A DNA stretch of 64,000 bases, from positions 56,109 to 120,108 of the forward strand of contig JANPBU010000024.1 in the NCBI GenBank assembly GCA_031430595.1, in the 5' to 3' direction. The DNA comes from JANNBN01 sp031430595. Lineage in GTDB: Bacteria > Actinomycetota > Acidimicrobiia > Acidimicrobiales > JANYDT01. Each line of letters opens with the position of its first letter. Positions within the stretch are counted from its first letter, which is position 1. The notes beneath the pieces were generated by a model. It was not told the origin of the DNA and did not search any database. It worked only from the letters and a program-made list of their open reading frames with translations. Shown here one piece after another: positions 33,692 through 42,068 of this stretch. The translations under genes and the position numbers were made by a program.

Positions 33692-34819
33692 ATGGCCGGT
33701 AAACCCATGCGCACTGATCAATCGGGTGGCTTCGAACCAAGGGGCCAAGTAAGTCGAGTCCTCTACCTAATTCCGCTTGTACTGCTCTTGGCTGCCATTT
33801 GGTCGTTTGCGAGTCGAAGCTCGGCTGGCCCTGCGTTCGCAAAAGATTTTTACGTAGACGATCCGTACGCTTATGAATCTGGCAGCGCCGTCGACACGCG
33901 TGGCGAAACTGTTCAGCCCAAGGGAATGTCGCAGAACGAACCATCGGGTGAATTCGTTCTGGAGACGAGTCAAGATGATGAAAACCCCCGTCGATTCCGA
34001 AAAGTTGGCAACCTCATTGAGGATGCCGCAACGGGCATCCGCCGTCCGTTGCCAGAAAACGGGAAACTTGTTCGGGTAGCTCCGCTGTCCAACGCTCAGC
34101 TACCGCCCGACTTGCGATTTGGTTACGGACCCCGACCCAGTCGACTCGTGATTCCCCAAATTGGGGTTGACGCCGACGTAACAACTATTGGTCTTGACCG
34201 CAACCGGGCTTTGGCAGTGCCCCGAAGGGCAGCCGTTGCGGGCTGGTGGTCAGGTGGATTTGTTCCTGGAGAAACCGGCCCAACGGTCGTCGTGGGTCAC
34301 TACGACTCAAAAACGGCGCCCGGGGTATTCGCCCGGCTCGATCAGCTTTCTGCGGGGGAGACTATCGATATTAAGCTCACTGATGGTTCAGAGTATCGGT
34401 ACTTTGTGACCGAGGTGCAGCGTCTGAAGAAGTCGACGTTTCCGTCAGAGCGAGTGTACGGCCCAACTGATTCGTCGACGCTTAGGCTGGTTACCTGTGG
34501 CGGCAAGTTTGATCGTCGTACCGGCCACTATGTCGATAACACCATCGTGTACGCCGAGCTGCTCTACGTGACAACGCCTGTCGATTTGGGGGCAACCACT
34601 TTCGCGACTGTCGTGCCAACGACTGCAACTTTAACGACCGTTCTACTTACGACGTCGGCGCCTCCAACAACTGCAACACCGACGATCGCGACACCGACGA
34701 CCGTGCCTCTCACAACGGCGGTTGTGTCAGCGCCCATCACGTCGCCGTTAACCGCTCCTACCTCGGTCCCATTGGTGGTTGAAACGCTCGCCCCAACCAG
34801 CCCGGAACTTGCCCCCTAA
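33692..34819 (+). CDS. Sortase, class F/E-like, with Thr-rich C-terminal tail
   Basis: A 375-residue membrane-anchored transpeptidase. A transmembrane helix spans about residues 22-40, followed by a long acidic linker, the sortase domain (about 148-292) and a Thr/Pro-rich tail of 80 residues. The catalytic residues are visible: His203 in VVVGHYDS, Cys269 in LVTCGGKFD and Arg275 or 276 in DRRTGHYVDN. The 'TCGG-FDR-TGHY-DN' pattern fits actinobacterial class F sortases. The extra linker and the Thr-rich tail outside the domain are unusual. Its likely substrate is the surface protein encoded just upstream. The stop overlaps the next ATG by one base. Confidence 0.87.
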   Translation: MAGKPMRTDQSGGFEPRGQVSRVLYLIPLVLLLAAIWSFASRSSAGPAFAKDFYVDDPYAYESGSAVDTRGETVQPKGMSQNEPSGEFVLETSQDDENPRRFRKVGNLIEDAATGIRRPLPENGKLVRVAPLSNAQLPPDLRFGYGPRPSRLVIPQIGVDADVTTIGLDRNRALAVPRRAAVAGWWSGGFVPGETGPTVVVGHYDSKTAPGVFARLDQLSAGETIDIKLTDGSEYRYFVTEVQRLKKSTFPSERVYGPTDSSTLRLVTCGGKFDRRTGHYVDNTIVYAELLYVTTPVDLGATTFATVVPTTATLTTVLLTTSAPPTTATPTIATPTTVPLTTAVVSAPITSPLTAPTSVPLVVETLAPTSPELAP

Positions 34820-35469
34820 TGTCCGCATCCACTCAGCCCACTTCGTTGTTTGATCGTTGGTCGGCAACCTACGATTCGGCAGCCTTGCAAGCGTCGACCT
34901 ATAGGCCGATACACGATGCGATGCTGTCGCGGCTAGCTGACCACACGGCGCCAAACACGATTCTCGACTTGGGCTGCGGTACCGGGCAACTTACGCGGCG
35001 GCTCACCGCAGAGTTTCCCGGGGCGAACATTATCGCCCTCGACTATTCACCCGGAATGCTCGCAGCGGCGCATGAACGGGTGACCGCTACCATCGAATCC
35101 AAGCGCCGCACAGGGCTACTTCGTGGAGACGCCCAACGGCTCCCGCTGTCCGACGCGTCGATCGACGTGGTGGTGTGCAGTGAATCGTTTCATTGGTACT
35201 CCGATCAACGCCAAGCGTTGTTGGGGCTAGCGGGAATACTTCGCCCCCGAGGACGCCTGCTGATCGCGTCTATTGCAACCGTAACTTCGTTCGGTCACGA
35301 CGTCGTTCGAAATGTATCTGGCCTGACCGGGCAACCCATACGTGCACTTAGTCCTCGTCAGATGCGCACGTTGCTCGCAGAAGGGGGGTTTGAGGTCATT
35401 CATCAGAAACGCATTCCCCGCCTTGGCTTGATTCCGTGGCCGGTGCTTACCGACAGCATTCGTCGATAG
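34819..35469 (+). CDS. SAM-dependent methyltransferase (class I)
   Basis: A 216-residue methyltransferase of the Methyltransf_11/25 group. The SAM-binding loop is ILDLGCGTGQLT (about residues 49-60), the acidic residue after strand 2 is in IIALDYSPGML, and DAQRLPLSDASIDVVVCSESFHW covers motifs II and III. The substrate is unknown. The ATG overlaps the sortase stop (TAATG), so the two are co-translated, possibly for a surface-related modification. Confidence 0.82.
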   Translation: MSASTQPTSLFDRWSATYDSAALQASTYRPIHDAMLSRLADHTAPNTILDLGCGTGQLTRRLTAEFPGANIIALDYSPGMLAAAHERVTATIESKRRTGLLRGDAQRLPLSDASIDVVVCSESFHWYSDQRQALLGLAGILRPRGRLLIASIATVTSFGHDVVRNVSGLTGQPIRALSPRQMRTLLAEGGFEVIHQKRIPRLGLIPWPVLTDSIRR

Positions 35470-35514
35470 TCAGGCTAAGTAGTCAAGCCAAGACTCGGGG
35501 TAAGCCCGATTGGC

Positions 35515-36870
35515 TTAGAGACGCAGTGACTCAGGAATCCAGTCGCCGTGGGCAGCCATCAACTCGTCAACCATCGACCAGATTTGATCAAGGTCTAGTT
35601 CTGCTGCAGTATGCGGGTCAAGCATGGCTGCGTGATACACGTGTTCTCGTTTGCCGGTAATTATCGCCTCGACGACGAGTGACTGCACGTTGATGTTTGT
35701 TTGCATCAGTGCAGCCAACTGTGGCGGAAGCGCACCGATTCGCGTTGGCTGCACCCCATTACGGTCAACCAGACATGGCACCTCAACCGTGCAGCCAGCA
35801 GGCAAGTTGTCGATGATTCCATCATTGGGCACGTTGCCGTAAACAACGCAAGGTTGACCCGTTTCCATTGAATGAATGATCGACGAACCAAACTCGATGC
35901 TTCGTTCCACGGTCAACTCGTGGGCGTCATCTTCTAGCGATGTTCGAAGAGTTTCCCAGCCAGCTATCTGATTTTCGCAGCGTCGAATGTATTCATCGAG
36001 TGGGATATCGAAGCGTTCGAGTAGGTCGGGTCGGTCGCGCTTGATGAACCAGGGCACGTATTCGCTGAAGTGTTCGCTTGACTCGGTTACGAAGAACCCT
36101 GTGCGCTTAAAGATTTCGTAGCGAACCGAATCGGCCATAACCGAACCGTCAACGTGATGTCGGTCGGGGCGTTTCCCGGACGCAAGAAATTCGTGCACCC
36201 GCGGGTAGAGATCTTCACCGTTGTGTTCAAGTCGCAGAAAAAAGGCCATGTGGTTGATGCCAGCAACGGTGTAATTGATCTCCTCGTAGGGCAACCCCAT
36301 GTCGTTGCACAAGTCTTTTGCGGTGTACGGCACGCTGTGACACAACCCGACCGTCTTAATCTTCGTGGCGCGGTTCAGACCCCAGCAGTTCATCGCCATA
36401 GGGTTCGCGTAGTTGATGTGTAAAGCGTTCGGGCACAACCGTTCCATGTCGGCGGCAATGTCGAGCATGACCGGCACGGTTCGAACAGCGCGCATAATGC
36501 CTCCGATTCCAAGCGTGTCGGCAATGGTTTGGCGAAGGCCGTATCGAGCGGGAATTTCGAAATCGATAACCGTGCCCGGACGGTACCCGGCGACCTGGAT
36601 CATTGTGATGACGTAGTCAGCACCTTCAAGCGCTTTGATTCGATCGGTGGTCGCCATAATGCTGGGCGAAACACCCAACGTGCGGGCGACGCGATGGGCA
36701 ACGAGTTCAGAGGTCGCCAGCCGGACGGCATCGATGTCATACAGGGCGATGCGGGAGTTAGCGAGCGCCGGATATCCGAAAATGTCGCCGAGAAGATTCT
36801 TCGCAAAAACTGTGCTCCCGGCCCCAACAAACACTATTTTGGGCGAGTGGGCAGTTGAGGAGGGAAGCAT
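35515..36870 (-). CDS. Glycoside hydrolase family 4 (alpha-galactosidase/glucosidase type)
   Basis: A 451-residue GH4 enzyme, which cleaves alpha- or beta-glycosides by an oxidation-elimination mechanism using NAD+ and Mn2+. The NAD site is VFVGAGSTVFAKNLL (13-27). The metal and substrate residues are present: NYANPMAMN, GLCHSV (Cys and His) and AGINHMAFF. The similarity is strongest to MelA-type alpha-galactosidases. It is divergent from the LacI-type regulator, with a perfect 18-bp operator between them, and forms the left arm of the glycoside locus. It needs no secretion signal and acts on imported substrate. Confidence 0.9.
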   Translation of the reverse strand: MLPSSTAHSPKIVFVGAGSTVFAKNLLGDIFGYPALANSRIALYDIDAVRLATSELVAHRVARTLGVSPSIMATTDRIKALEGADYVITMIQVAGYRPGTVIDFEIPARYGLRQTIADTLGIGGIMRAVRTVPVMLDIAADMERLCPNALHINYANPMAMNCWGLNRATKIKTVGLCHSVPYTAKDLCNDMGLPYEEINYTVAGINHMAFFLRLEHNGEDLYPRVHEFLASGKRPDRHHVDGSVMADSVRYEIFKRTGFFVTESSEHFSEYVPWFIKRDRPDLLERFDIPLDEYIRRCENQIAGWETLRTSLEDDAHELTVERSIEFGSSIIHSMETGQPCVVYGNVPNDGIIDNLPAGCTVEVPCLVDRNGVQPTRIGALPPQLAALMQTNINVQSLVVEAIITGKREHVYHAAMLDPHTAAELDLDQIWSMVDELMAAHGDWIPESLRL

Positions 36871-36927
36871 GGTGTGTCTTTCTGAACGTTGAACTGAACT
36901 AAATCAGCCTTGCATGCTGCGTATGCC

Positions 36928-36945
36928 TACGTCAACGTTGACGTA
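36928..36945. promoter_or_regulatory. LacI-type operator, copy 1
   Basis: TACGTCAACGTTGACGTA is a perfect 18-bp palindrome with the central CG typical of LacI/GalR operators. It lies between the divergent GH4 and lacI-type genes, where it can control both. Confidence 0.88.
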
Positions 36946-36989
36946 AATTTCTTGTCGCACGCTGCCCGGTGATCGTGCATGCTGGGGGA

Positions 36990-37991
36990 ATGCGAAGCGG
37001 ATCGACCCTGCACGACGTCGCTGCGCTAGCCGGTGTTTCGCCTCGCACAGTCTCTCGGGTGGTCAACGACGAGGGTGGTTTTGGGGAGGCCACCCGTTTG
37101 CGTGTCGTTGCAGCCATCGAAAAGGTTGATTACCGACCCAACATGTTGGCGAGAGCGCTGATCACCCGCCGTACCGGTACCGTTGGCTTGGTCGTGCCCC
37201 AAATGGTTGACCCGTTTTTTGCCGAATTGGTTGACGGTGTGCACGCTGCCGCAAAGGCGTCTGGGCGAACCATGATTATTGCTAAGCATGATGACGACCT
37301 TACCGAGTTTGACTCGGTTCTTGAAACGCTGTCGTCATTCGCGGTTGACGGCGCAATCGTTTACTCGCCGAGGGGTGAACGTGCGCTGCTGATGAAACAT
37401 GCGATGCGGGGGTTGCCCATCGTGGCGTTTGGCATGGATATTGCGGGCACCAACATCGGGTCTGTGCAGTGGGATATCAGCCGTGGCGCGACACTTGGCA
37501 TCGAACACCTCGTCAACATCGGCCGCACCAACCTCGTGATGCTCTCGCACACTGGAGCGGGCACGTCACTGTTGCTGCCACGCCGAGAAACCGCATTTAG
37601 GCACACGCTGCAAAGTGCTGGGCTTCATTTCAGTGAGGCGCGAGTCGTGCGCAAAGACCCCACCATTGACGGAGGTCGCGCCGCAATGGAGGCCGTTCTT
37701 GCTGCAGGAACGCCAGTAGACGGAGTGTTCACCTTCAACGACGCCATGGCTATCGGTGCACTGCAGGCACTGGCCGTCGCCGGCCTCAGGGTTCCCGATG
37801 ACGTTGCGGTCGTTGGATTCAATGACATTGCGATGTGCGCAGCGTTGGTACCTGCGTTGACTTCGGTCCGGCTTGATCGTGTTGCGCTTGGTTGGGAGGC
37901 AATGGCACTGCTTGACCGGTTGCGTGTAAGTCCAAACAACCACCAACCGGTGTACGTCGGCGTAGAGCTGATCATCCGCCAGTCCGCTTAA
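36990..37991 (+). CDS. LacI-family transcriptional regulator of the glycoside locus
   Basis: About 333 residues from the ATG at 36990 (a GTG at 36969 is possible). The helix-turn-helix and hinge are classic: TLHDVAALAGVSPRTVSRVVN, then YRPNMLARALITRRT. The periplasmic-binding-like effector domain follows (GTVGLVVPQMVDPFFAELVDG; AVVGFNDIAMCAALVPALTSVR). It is flanked by two copies of the same palindrome, at 36928 and 38016, so it should repress the GH4 gene, itself and the transporter operon until an inducing sugar is present. Confidence 0.93.
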   Translation: MRSGSTLHDVAALAGVSPRTVSRVVNDEGGFGEATRLRVVAAIEKVDYRPNMLARALITRRTGTVGLVVPQMVDPFFAELVDGVHAAAKASGRTMIIAKHDDDLTEFDSVLETLSSFAVDGAIVYSPRGERALLMKHAMRGLPIVAFGMDIAGTNIGSVQWDISRGATLGIEHLVNIGRTNLVMLSHTGAGTSLLLPRRETAFRHTLQSAGLHFSEARVVRKDPTIDGGRAAMEAVLAAGTPVDGVFTFNDAMAIGALQALAVAGLRVPDDVAVVGFNDIAMCAALVPALTSVRLDRVALGWEAMALLDRLRVSPNNHQPVYVGVELIIRQSA

Positions 37992-38015
37992 CAACGGAAG
38001 CTCTAAATTTGCTTG

Positions 38016-38029
38016 CGTCAACGTTGACG
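38016..38029. promoter_or_regulatory. LacI-type operator, copy 2
   Basis: CGTCAACGTTGACG shares the 14-bp core of the operator at 36928-36945. It lies between the regulator and the sugar-binding protein gene, about 80 bases before that start. A weaker 12-bp match to the core (TTCAACGTTGAA, 42844-42855) occurs at the end of a coding region and may be chance. Confidence 0.85.
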
Positions 38030-38106
38030 TGACGCCCGTCGCACCTGTATGGTTGAGAGGTCCGACCAACCACCAATCAGACCTACACGCCGTTGAGGGA
38101 GTTTGT

Positions 38107-39456
38107 ATGAACATCGAACCGACCATGAACCCAGAAGCTGAGCCGGAAACGCAGTCCCTTATCGGACGTCGTTCCTTTGTCGTCGGAGCCACCGCAGTAG
38201 GGGCCACCGCACTTGGCCTTCTTGCAGGTTCCCCGGCCGCCGTCGCTGCAACAAAGAAGACTACTAAGAAGGCTCCGGCCAAGACTTCAGGCACCATCAC
38301 ATTGCAATCCAACAATGCCGACGACAAGTCGAAGTCGGGTATGGAGGCCCTGGTCGCTGGGTTCAACGCCAAAAAGATAGGGACGGTCAAACTCAACACA
38401 GTTGCAGGCGAACTGTTTCGAACCCAGCTGACTCAGTACCTAACTTCGTCGAAGCCGCCCGAAGTTCTCACCTGGCTTGCCGGAAAAGCTTCGCAGAACT
38501 ACGCCGACCAGGGCCTGTTGCTCGACCTATCTGACGTGTGGGCCTCGCCAGAGATGGCTGGTTACTCCTCGGCCCTGAAGGGCCTGTCGACAGCCTCCAC
38601 CGGCAAGCAGATTTTTCTGCCGTATTACTACTACTGGTGTGGCGTTTACTACCGTCCGTCGAAGTTCGCTGAGTGGGGCGTTAAGCCACCGAAGACCTGG
38701 GACGAGTACAAGGCGCTGTGCAAGACGGTCCAAGACAAGGGTGTTACCCCAATCGGGTTGGGCCTGTCAGACACCCCTTGGGTTGCATCGTTTTGGTTTG
38801 ACTACCTCAACCTTCGGGTAAACGGTGCAAAGTTCCATCGTGATGTGCTCAGCGGAAAGAAGAGCTTCGATTCTCCTGAAGTCAAGGCGGTGTTCGCCAA
38901 ATGGTCGGAAGTTTTGCCGTATATGGACAAGCAAGCGAAGGGCTTGGGTTTTGCTGAAGCGCAAACCAAGTTCTATAAGGGTGAGACGGCGACGTACGTT
39001 GCCGGCAACTGGTGGGCGCTGGGTGCGCCGAAAGACGTGGGCGACGACATCGACTTCTTCCAGTTCCCTATTATTGACCCCAAGGTGCGGGTCGCCGAGG
39101 AAGCCCCGGCTGACGGATTCTTCGCTTCGGCAAAAGGAAAAAACACAGCGCTGACGAAGGCATTTATGCGCTACCTCGCCACCCCGGAGGCTCAAGAGCT
39201 GTACCTAACCACCTCAGGCAACTCATCCATTCCGGCGTCGCCTAAGGCAAAAGCGGCGGTCACCGTGCAAAACACCAAAGGCAAAGCAATGCTCGAAGCA
39301 GCAGATGATCTCACGCAGTTCTTTAACCGTGACGGCGGCGACGAGCTGCAGCCGACGGCTGATGCGGCATTGCTGAAGTTTATGGACAAGCCTGCCGACA
39401 TCAATTCAATCCTTACCGAATGGCAAGCTGCGGCAGTCAGCGCTCGACGAGTCTAA
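38107..39456 (+). CDS. Sugar ABC transporter substrate-binding protein (Tat-exported)
   Basis: About 449 residues from the ATG at 38107, which has GAGGGAG upstream. A family 1 (MalE-like) solute-binding protein. The N-terminus has a twin-arginine signal (GRRSFVVGATAV to AAVAA) and no lipobox cysteine. The mature domain has VAGFNAKKIGTVKLNTVAG, the hinge stretch VYYRPSKFAEWGVKPPKTW, and YVAGNWWALG. Tat export implies folding before export. It opens the operon of the glycoside locus and should set the specificity of uptake. Confidence 0.9.
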   Translation: MNIEPTMNPEAEPETQSLIGRRSFVVGATAVGATALGLLAGSPAAVAATKKTTKKAPAKTSGTITLQSNNADDKSKSGMEALVAGFNAKKIGTVKLNTVAGELFRTQLTQYLTSSKPPEVLTWLAGKASQNYADQGLLLDLSDVWASPEMAGYSSALKGLSTASTGKQIFLPYYYYWCGVYYRPSKFAEWGVKPPKTWDEYKALCKTVQDKGVTPIGLGLSDTPWVASFWFDYLNLRVNGAKFHRDVLSGKKSFDSPEVKAVFAKWSEVLPYMDKQAKGLGFAEAQTKFYKGETATYVAGNWWALGAPKDVGDDIDFFQFPIIDPKVRVAEEAPADGFFASAKGKNTALTKAFMRYLATPEAQELYLTTSGNSSIPASPKAKAAVTVQNTKGKAMLEAADDLTQFFNRDGGDELQPTADAALLKFMDKPADINSILTEWQAAAVSARRV

Positions 39457-40356
39457 ATGTCTGTGTCTGTTCGCCACCGTCAGCGGAAGGTAGATTCTCT
39501 TCCGCCGACGGTGGCGGCTTTCATTTTGGTGCCATTTTTACTAGAGGCCCTGGTCGTATTTGCTCCTGCTGTCCAGGGAGTGTTTTTAGCGTTCACCGAG
39601 TGGAGCGGGGTTGGCTCGCCGAAGCCTGTTGGCTTGCAGAATTTCCGTGAGTTGACCGATGATCCGATTTTCATTATCGGGTTCAAGAACACCGTCCGGT
39701 GGCTAGTGGTGTTCGGTGGAATGTCAGGTCTGTTGGGTTTGTCGTTGGCACTTCTTCTGAAGGTGCAAAGGCGTGGCGTAGCGGTCTACCGGTCGCTCAT
39801 CTTTTTGCCAGTTATTTTCTCGTTGGTTGTCACCGCATTGGTCTGGCGGGTGCTCTACGCCCCCGAAGGTCTCTTCAATAATGCGCTGGAAGCAGTCGGC
39901 CTTGGATCATGGGGTCGTATTTGGCTCGCTGAGCCGAAGACAGTTCTTTACGCCTTGGTTGTTGCATCGTTATGGCGATCCGCCGGTTACATCATGGTGT
40001 TGTATTTGGCGGGGTTGAAATCAATCGATCCTGCGTTAACAGAAGCAGCGCGGGTCGACGGTGCGAATCGGCTGCAGACCTTCCAACACATCACGATGCC
40101 GCAGCTCCGTGGAGTCAATTCGGTTGTTCTGTCGGTGATTGTAATTGATGCGCTTCGCTCCTTCGACATTGTCTTCGCCCTTACTAAAGGCGGGCCCTAC
40201 AACTCGTCGCAGCTTCTCAGTACCTACATGTTTCAAACTGCATTTTCAACCGGACGATTGGGCTATGCCTCGGCGATCGCAATGATCATCTTTCTTCTCG
40301 CAATCAGTTTCATCGTCATCTATCTGGTCCGCGCACTGAGGGAGGAAGCTCGATGA
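39457..40356 (+). CDS. Sugar ABC transporter permease, UgpA/MalF type
   Basis: A 299-residue permease with six helices. The first loop has AFTEWSGVGSPKPVGLQNF, typical of CUT1 sugar permeases, and the EAA loop is EAARVDGANRLQTFQHITMPQL. It starts directly after the stop of the binding-protein gene and overlaps the next permease gene by four bases. The usual MsmK-type ATPase gene is missing from the operon, so the system must borrow one encoded elsewhere. Confidence 0.92.
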   Translation: MSVSVRHRQRKVDSLPPTVAAFILVPFLLEALVVFAPAVQGVFLAFTEWSGVGSPKPVGLQNFRELTDDPIFIIGFKNTVRWLVVFGGMSGLLGLSLALLLKVQRRGVAVYRSLIFLPVIFSLVVTALVWRVLYAPEGLFNNALEAVGLGSWGRIWLAEPKTVLYALVVASLWRSAGYIMVLYLAGLKSIDPALTEAARVDGANRLQTFQHITMPQLRGVNSVVLSVIVIDALRSFDIVFALTKGGPYNSSQLLSTYMFQTAFSTGRLGYASAIAMIIFLLAISFIVIYLVRALREEAR

Positions 40357-41231
40357 ACCGACAAAATGCTTTGTCGGCGGGAGAGCTTGTTCGCCGCAGG
40401 GGCAGTCGTGCTAGGAAGATCCGAACGGCTGCCTTCCACCTCACTGCCTCGTTTATTTCGCTGCTTTGGATTGGCCCATTGGTGCTGGTGGCGGTGCTGT
40501 CGTTTCGAACCTTTGACGACATTTTAAGCAACGGACTCATGTCAATTCCGCGGACGTTTACCTTTCGGGGGTACACAGAGGCATGGGGTCGCGGCGGCGG
40601 ACGACGAGGCATGCTCAATAGCTTCATCATCACGTTGCCGGCGTTGGCACTTGTGCTCATTCTGTCATCGCTAGCGGCGTACGGACTGAGTAGATTCCGG
40701 GTGCCGTTTCGACGGACAATTTTGCTTATCATGCTGGGGGGAAATCTTCTGCCTGCCCAAATCATGTTGATTCCGCTTGCCCGAAATGCAGAAGCGCTCG
40801 GTATCTTCGACAGTTTTTTTGCGGTTATCATTTTGCACGCAGCGTTCGGTCTCGGATTCTATGTGTTCGTACTGTACGGCTTCATGCTGGCCATCCCAGC
40901 AGAGATCCAACAGGCGGCGGTCATCGACGGTGCGACACCGTTCCAGATTTATCGCATGATCATCCTTCCGTTGAGTAAACCCGCCCTTGCTTCAATTGGC
41001 GCCCTTGGTTTCACCGGAATCTTCAATGATCTGCTGTGGTCGATCACCGTTCTTCGCAGCGAAAACAAGATGCCCGTAACGGCATCATTGTTGGGCCTCC
41101 AAGGCACCTATCTCTCTGACTGGGGTCTCATTTCAGCAGCGACGATCACTGCTGCGATACCAACCCTGATCGTCTTCCTCCTCTTCCAAAAGTCGTTCGT
41201 CGACGGCCTCACTCTCGGCGCAGTGAAGTAG
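40353..41231 (+). CDS. Sugar ABC transporter permease, UgpE/MalG type
   Basis: A 292-residue permease. It has SFIITLPALALVLILSSLAAYGLSRF in the helix 2-3 region, the EAA loop QQAAVIDGATPFQIYRMIILPLSKPAL, and a C-terminal QKSFVDGLTLGAVK that is characteristic of MalG-type CUT1 permeases. It partners with the UgpA-type protein upstream. Confidence 0.92.
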   Translation: MNRQNALSAGELVRRRGSRARKIRTAAFHLTASFISLLWIGPLVLVAVLSFRTFDDILSNGLMSIPRTFTFRGYTEAWGRGGGRRGMLNSFIITLPALALVLILSSLAAYGLSRFRVPFRRTILLIMLGGNLLPAQIMLIPLARNAEALGIFDSFFAVIILHAAFGLGFYVFVLYGFMLAIPAEIQQAAVIDGATPFQIYRMIILPLSKPALASIGALGFTGIFNDLLWSITVLRSENKMPVTASLLGLQGTYLSDWGLISAATITAAIPTLIVFLLFQKSFVDGLTLGAVK

Positions 41232-41267
41232 CTAGTCGTACAAGAAATACCCAGATTGGACAGCATC

Positions 41268-42068
41268 ATGATGAGAACAAAACCAACAGTTGCCGACCTT
41301 CTCGCCGGGAAGGGGAAGATGCAGCGGACCAACGTACTCGCCTGGACGGTAGACGAAGCGTTAGCGGCCGAAGCAGCCGGAATTGACATCGTTACGACCG
41401 GACACAATCCGCAATTGACAGCGATTCGTGCCGCTGCGCCGACCGCCTTCATGATTACCGGAATGGATTACGGACGGCTCGCCACGACCGACGACTATCT
41501 TCGAGAAGCTTGCACCCTGTACGGAAAGGGGATTGACGCGATGTACTGCGTTGCGAGTCTCGAAACCATCCGGCGTCTGGCCGCTGAAGGCTTCCCCATT
41601 ATGAGTCATGTTGGGCTGATTCCGTCGAAAGCCACCTGGACCGGCGGCTTCAAGGCAGTCGGCAAAACCGCTGAAGGCGCGATGAAAATATTCCGGCAAA
41701 TCAAGCGGCTCGAAGAGGCTGGTGCGCTTGGGGCCGAGATCGAGGTGGTTCCTGCCGAAGTTGCGTCGGCGATCTCGGCTCGTACCTCACTGTTCATGAT
41801 GTCTATGGGTGCCGGTGCGGGGTGCGACGCTCAGTACCTGTTTGCCGAAGATATCCTCGGCTCTCATGACGGTCACTACCCACGTCATGCCAAGCAATAC
41901 AGAAACCTCCGGGCCGAATTTGCCCGTTTGCAGGCCGAGCGTGTTGCAGCGCTCACCGAATTCCGTGACGATGTTGCAACCGGGCGTTTCCCTGAACAAG
42001 GCCACCTGGTGCCAATCGCAGCAAATGAGTTGCAGAAGTTCCTGAGTGAACTTGACGGTGCATCATGA
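41268..42068 (+). CDS. Divergent PanB-like protein (PEP mutase/isocitrate lyase superfamily)
   Basis: About 266 residues with a TIM-barrel pattern clearly related to ketopantoate hydroxymethyltransferase: PIMSHVGLIPSKATWTGGFKAVGKT, EIEVVPAEVASAI and GAGAGCDAQYLFAEDILG. Key PanB features are altered. The GDS metal site is TTGHNPQ, the next metal Asp region reads ITGMDYGR, and the KxEGG segment is MYCVAS; only the later Glu (VVPAE region) is kept. It is unlikely to make pantothenate. Its stop overlaps the next start (ATGA) within the glycoside operon, so it probably acts on a carbon-carbon bond of a catabolic intermediate. Confidence 0.75.
   Translation: MMRTKPTVADLLAGKGKMQRTNVLAWTVDEALAAEAAGIDIVTTGHNPQLTAIRAAAPTAFMITGMDYGRLATTDDYLREACTLYGKGIDAMYCVASLETIRRLAAEGFPIMSHVGLIPSKATWTGGFKAVGKTAEGAMKIFRQIKRLEEAGALGAEIEVVPAEVASAISARTSLFMMSMGAGAGCDAQYLFAEDILGSHDGHYPRHAKQYRNLRAEFARLQAERVAALTEFRDDVATGRFPEQGHLVPIAANELQKFLSELDGAS

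Noticed and set aside
41268..42068. Genuine panB for pantothenate synthesis
   Set aside because: Metal- and substrate-binding motifs are replaced, and the gene is embedded in a sugar operon.
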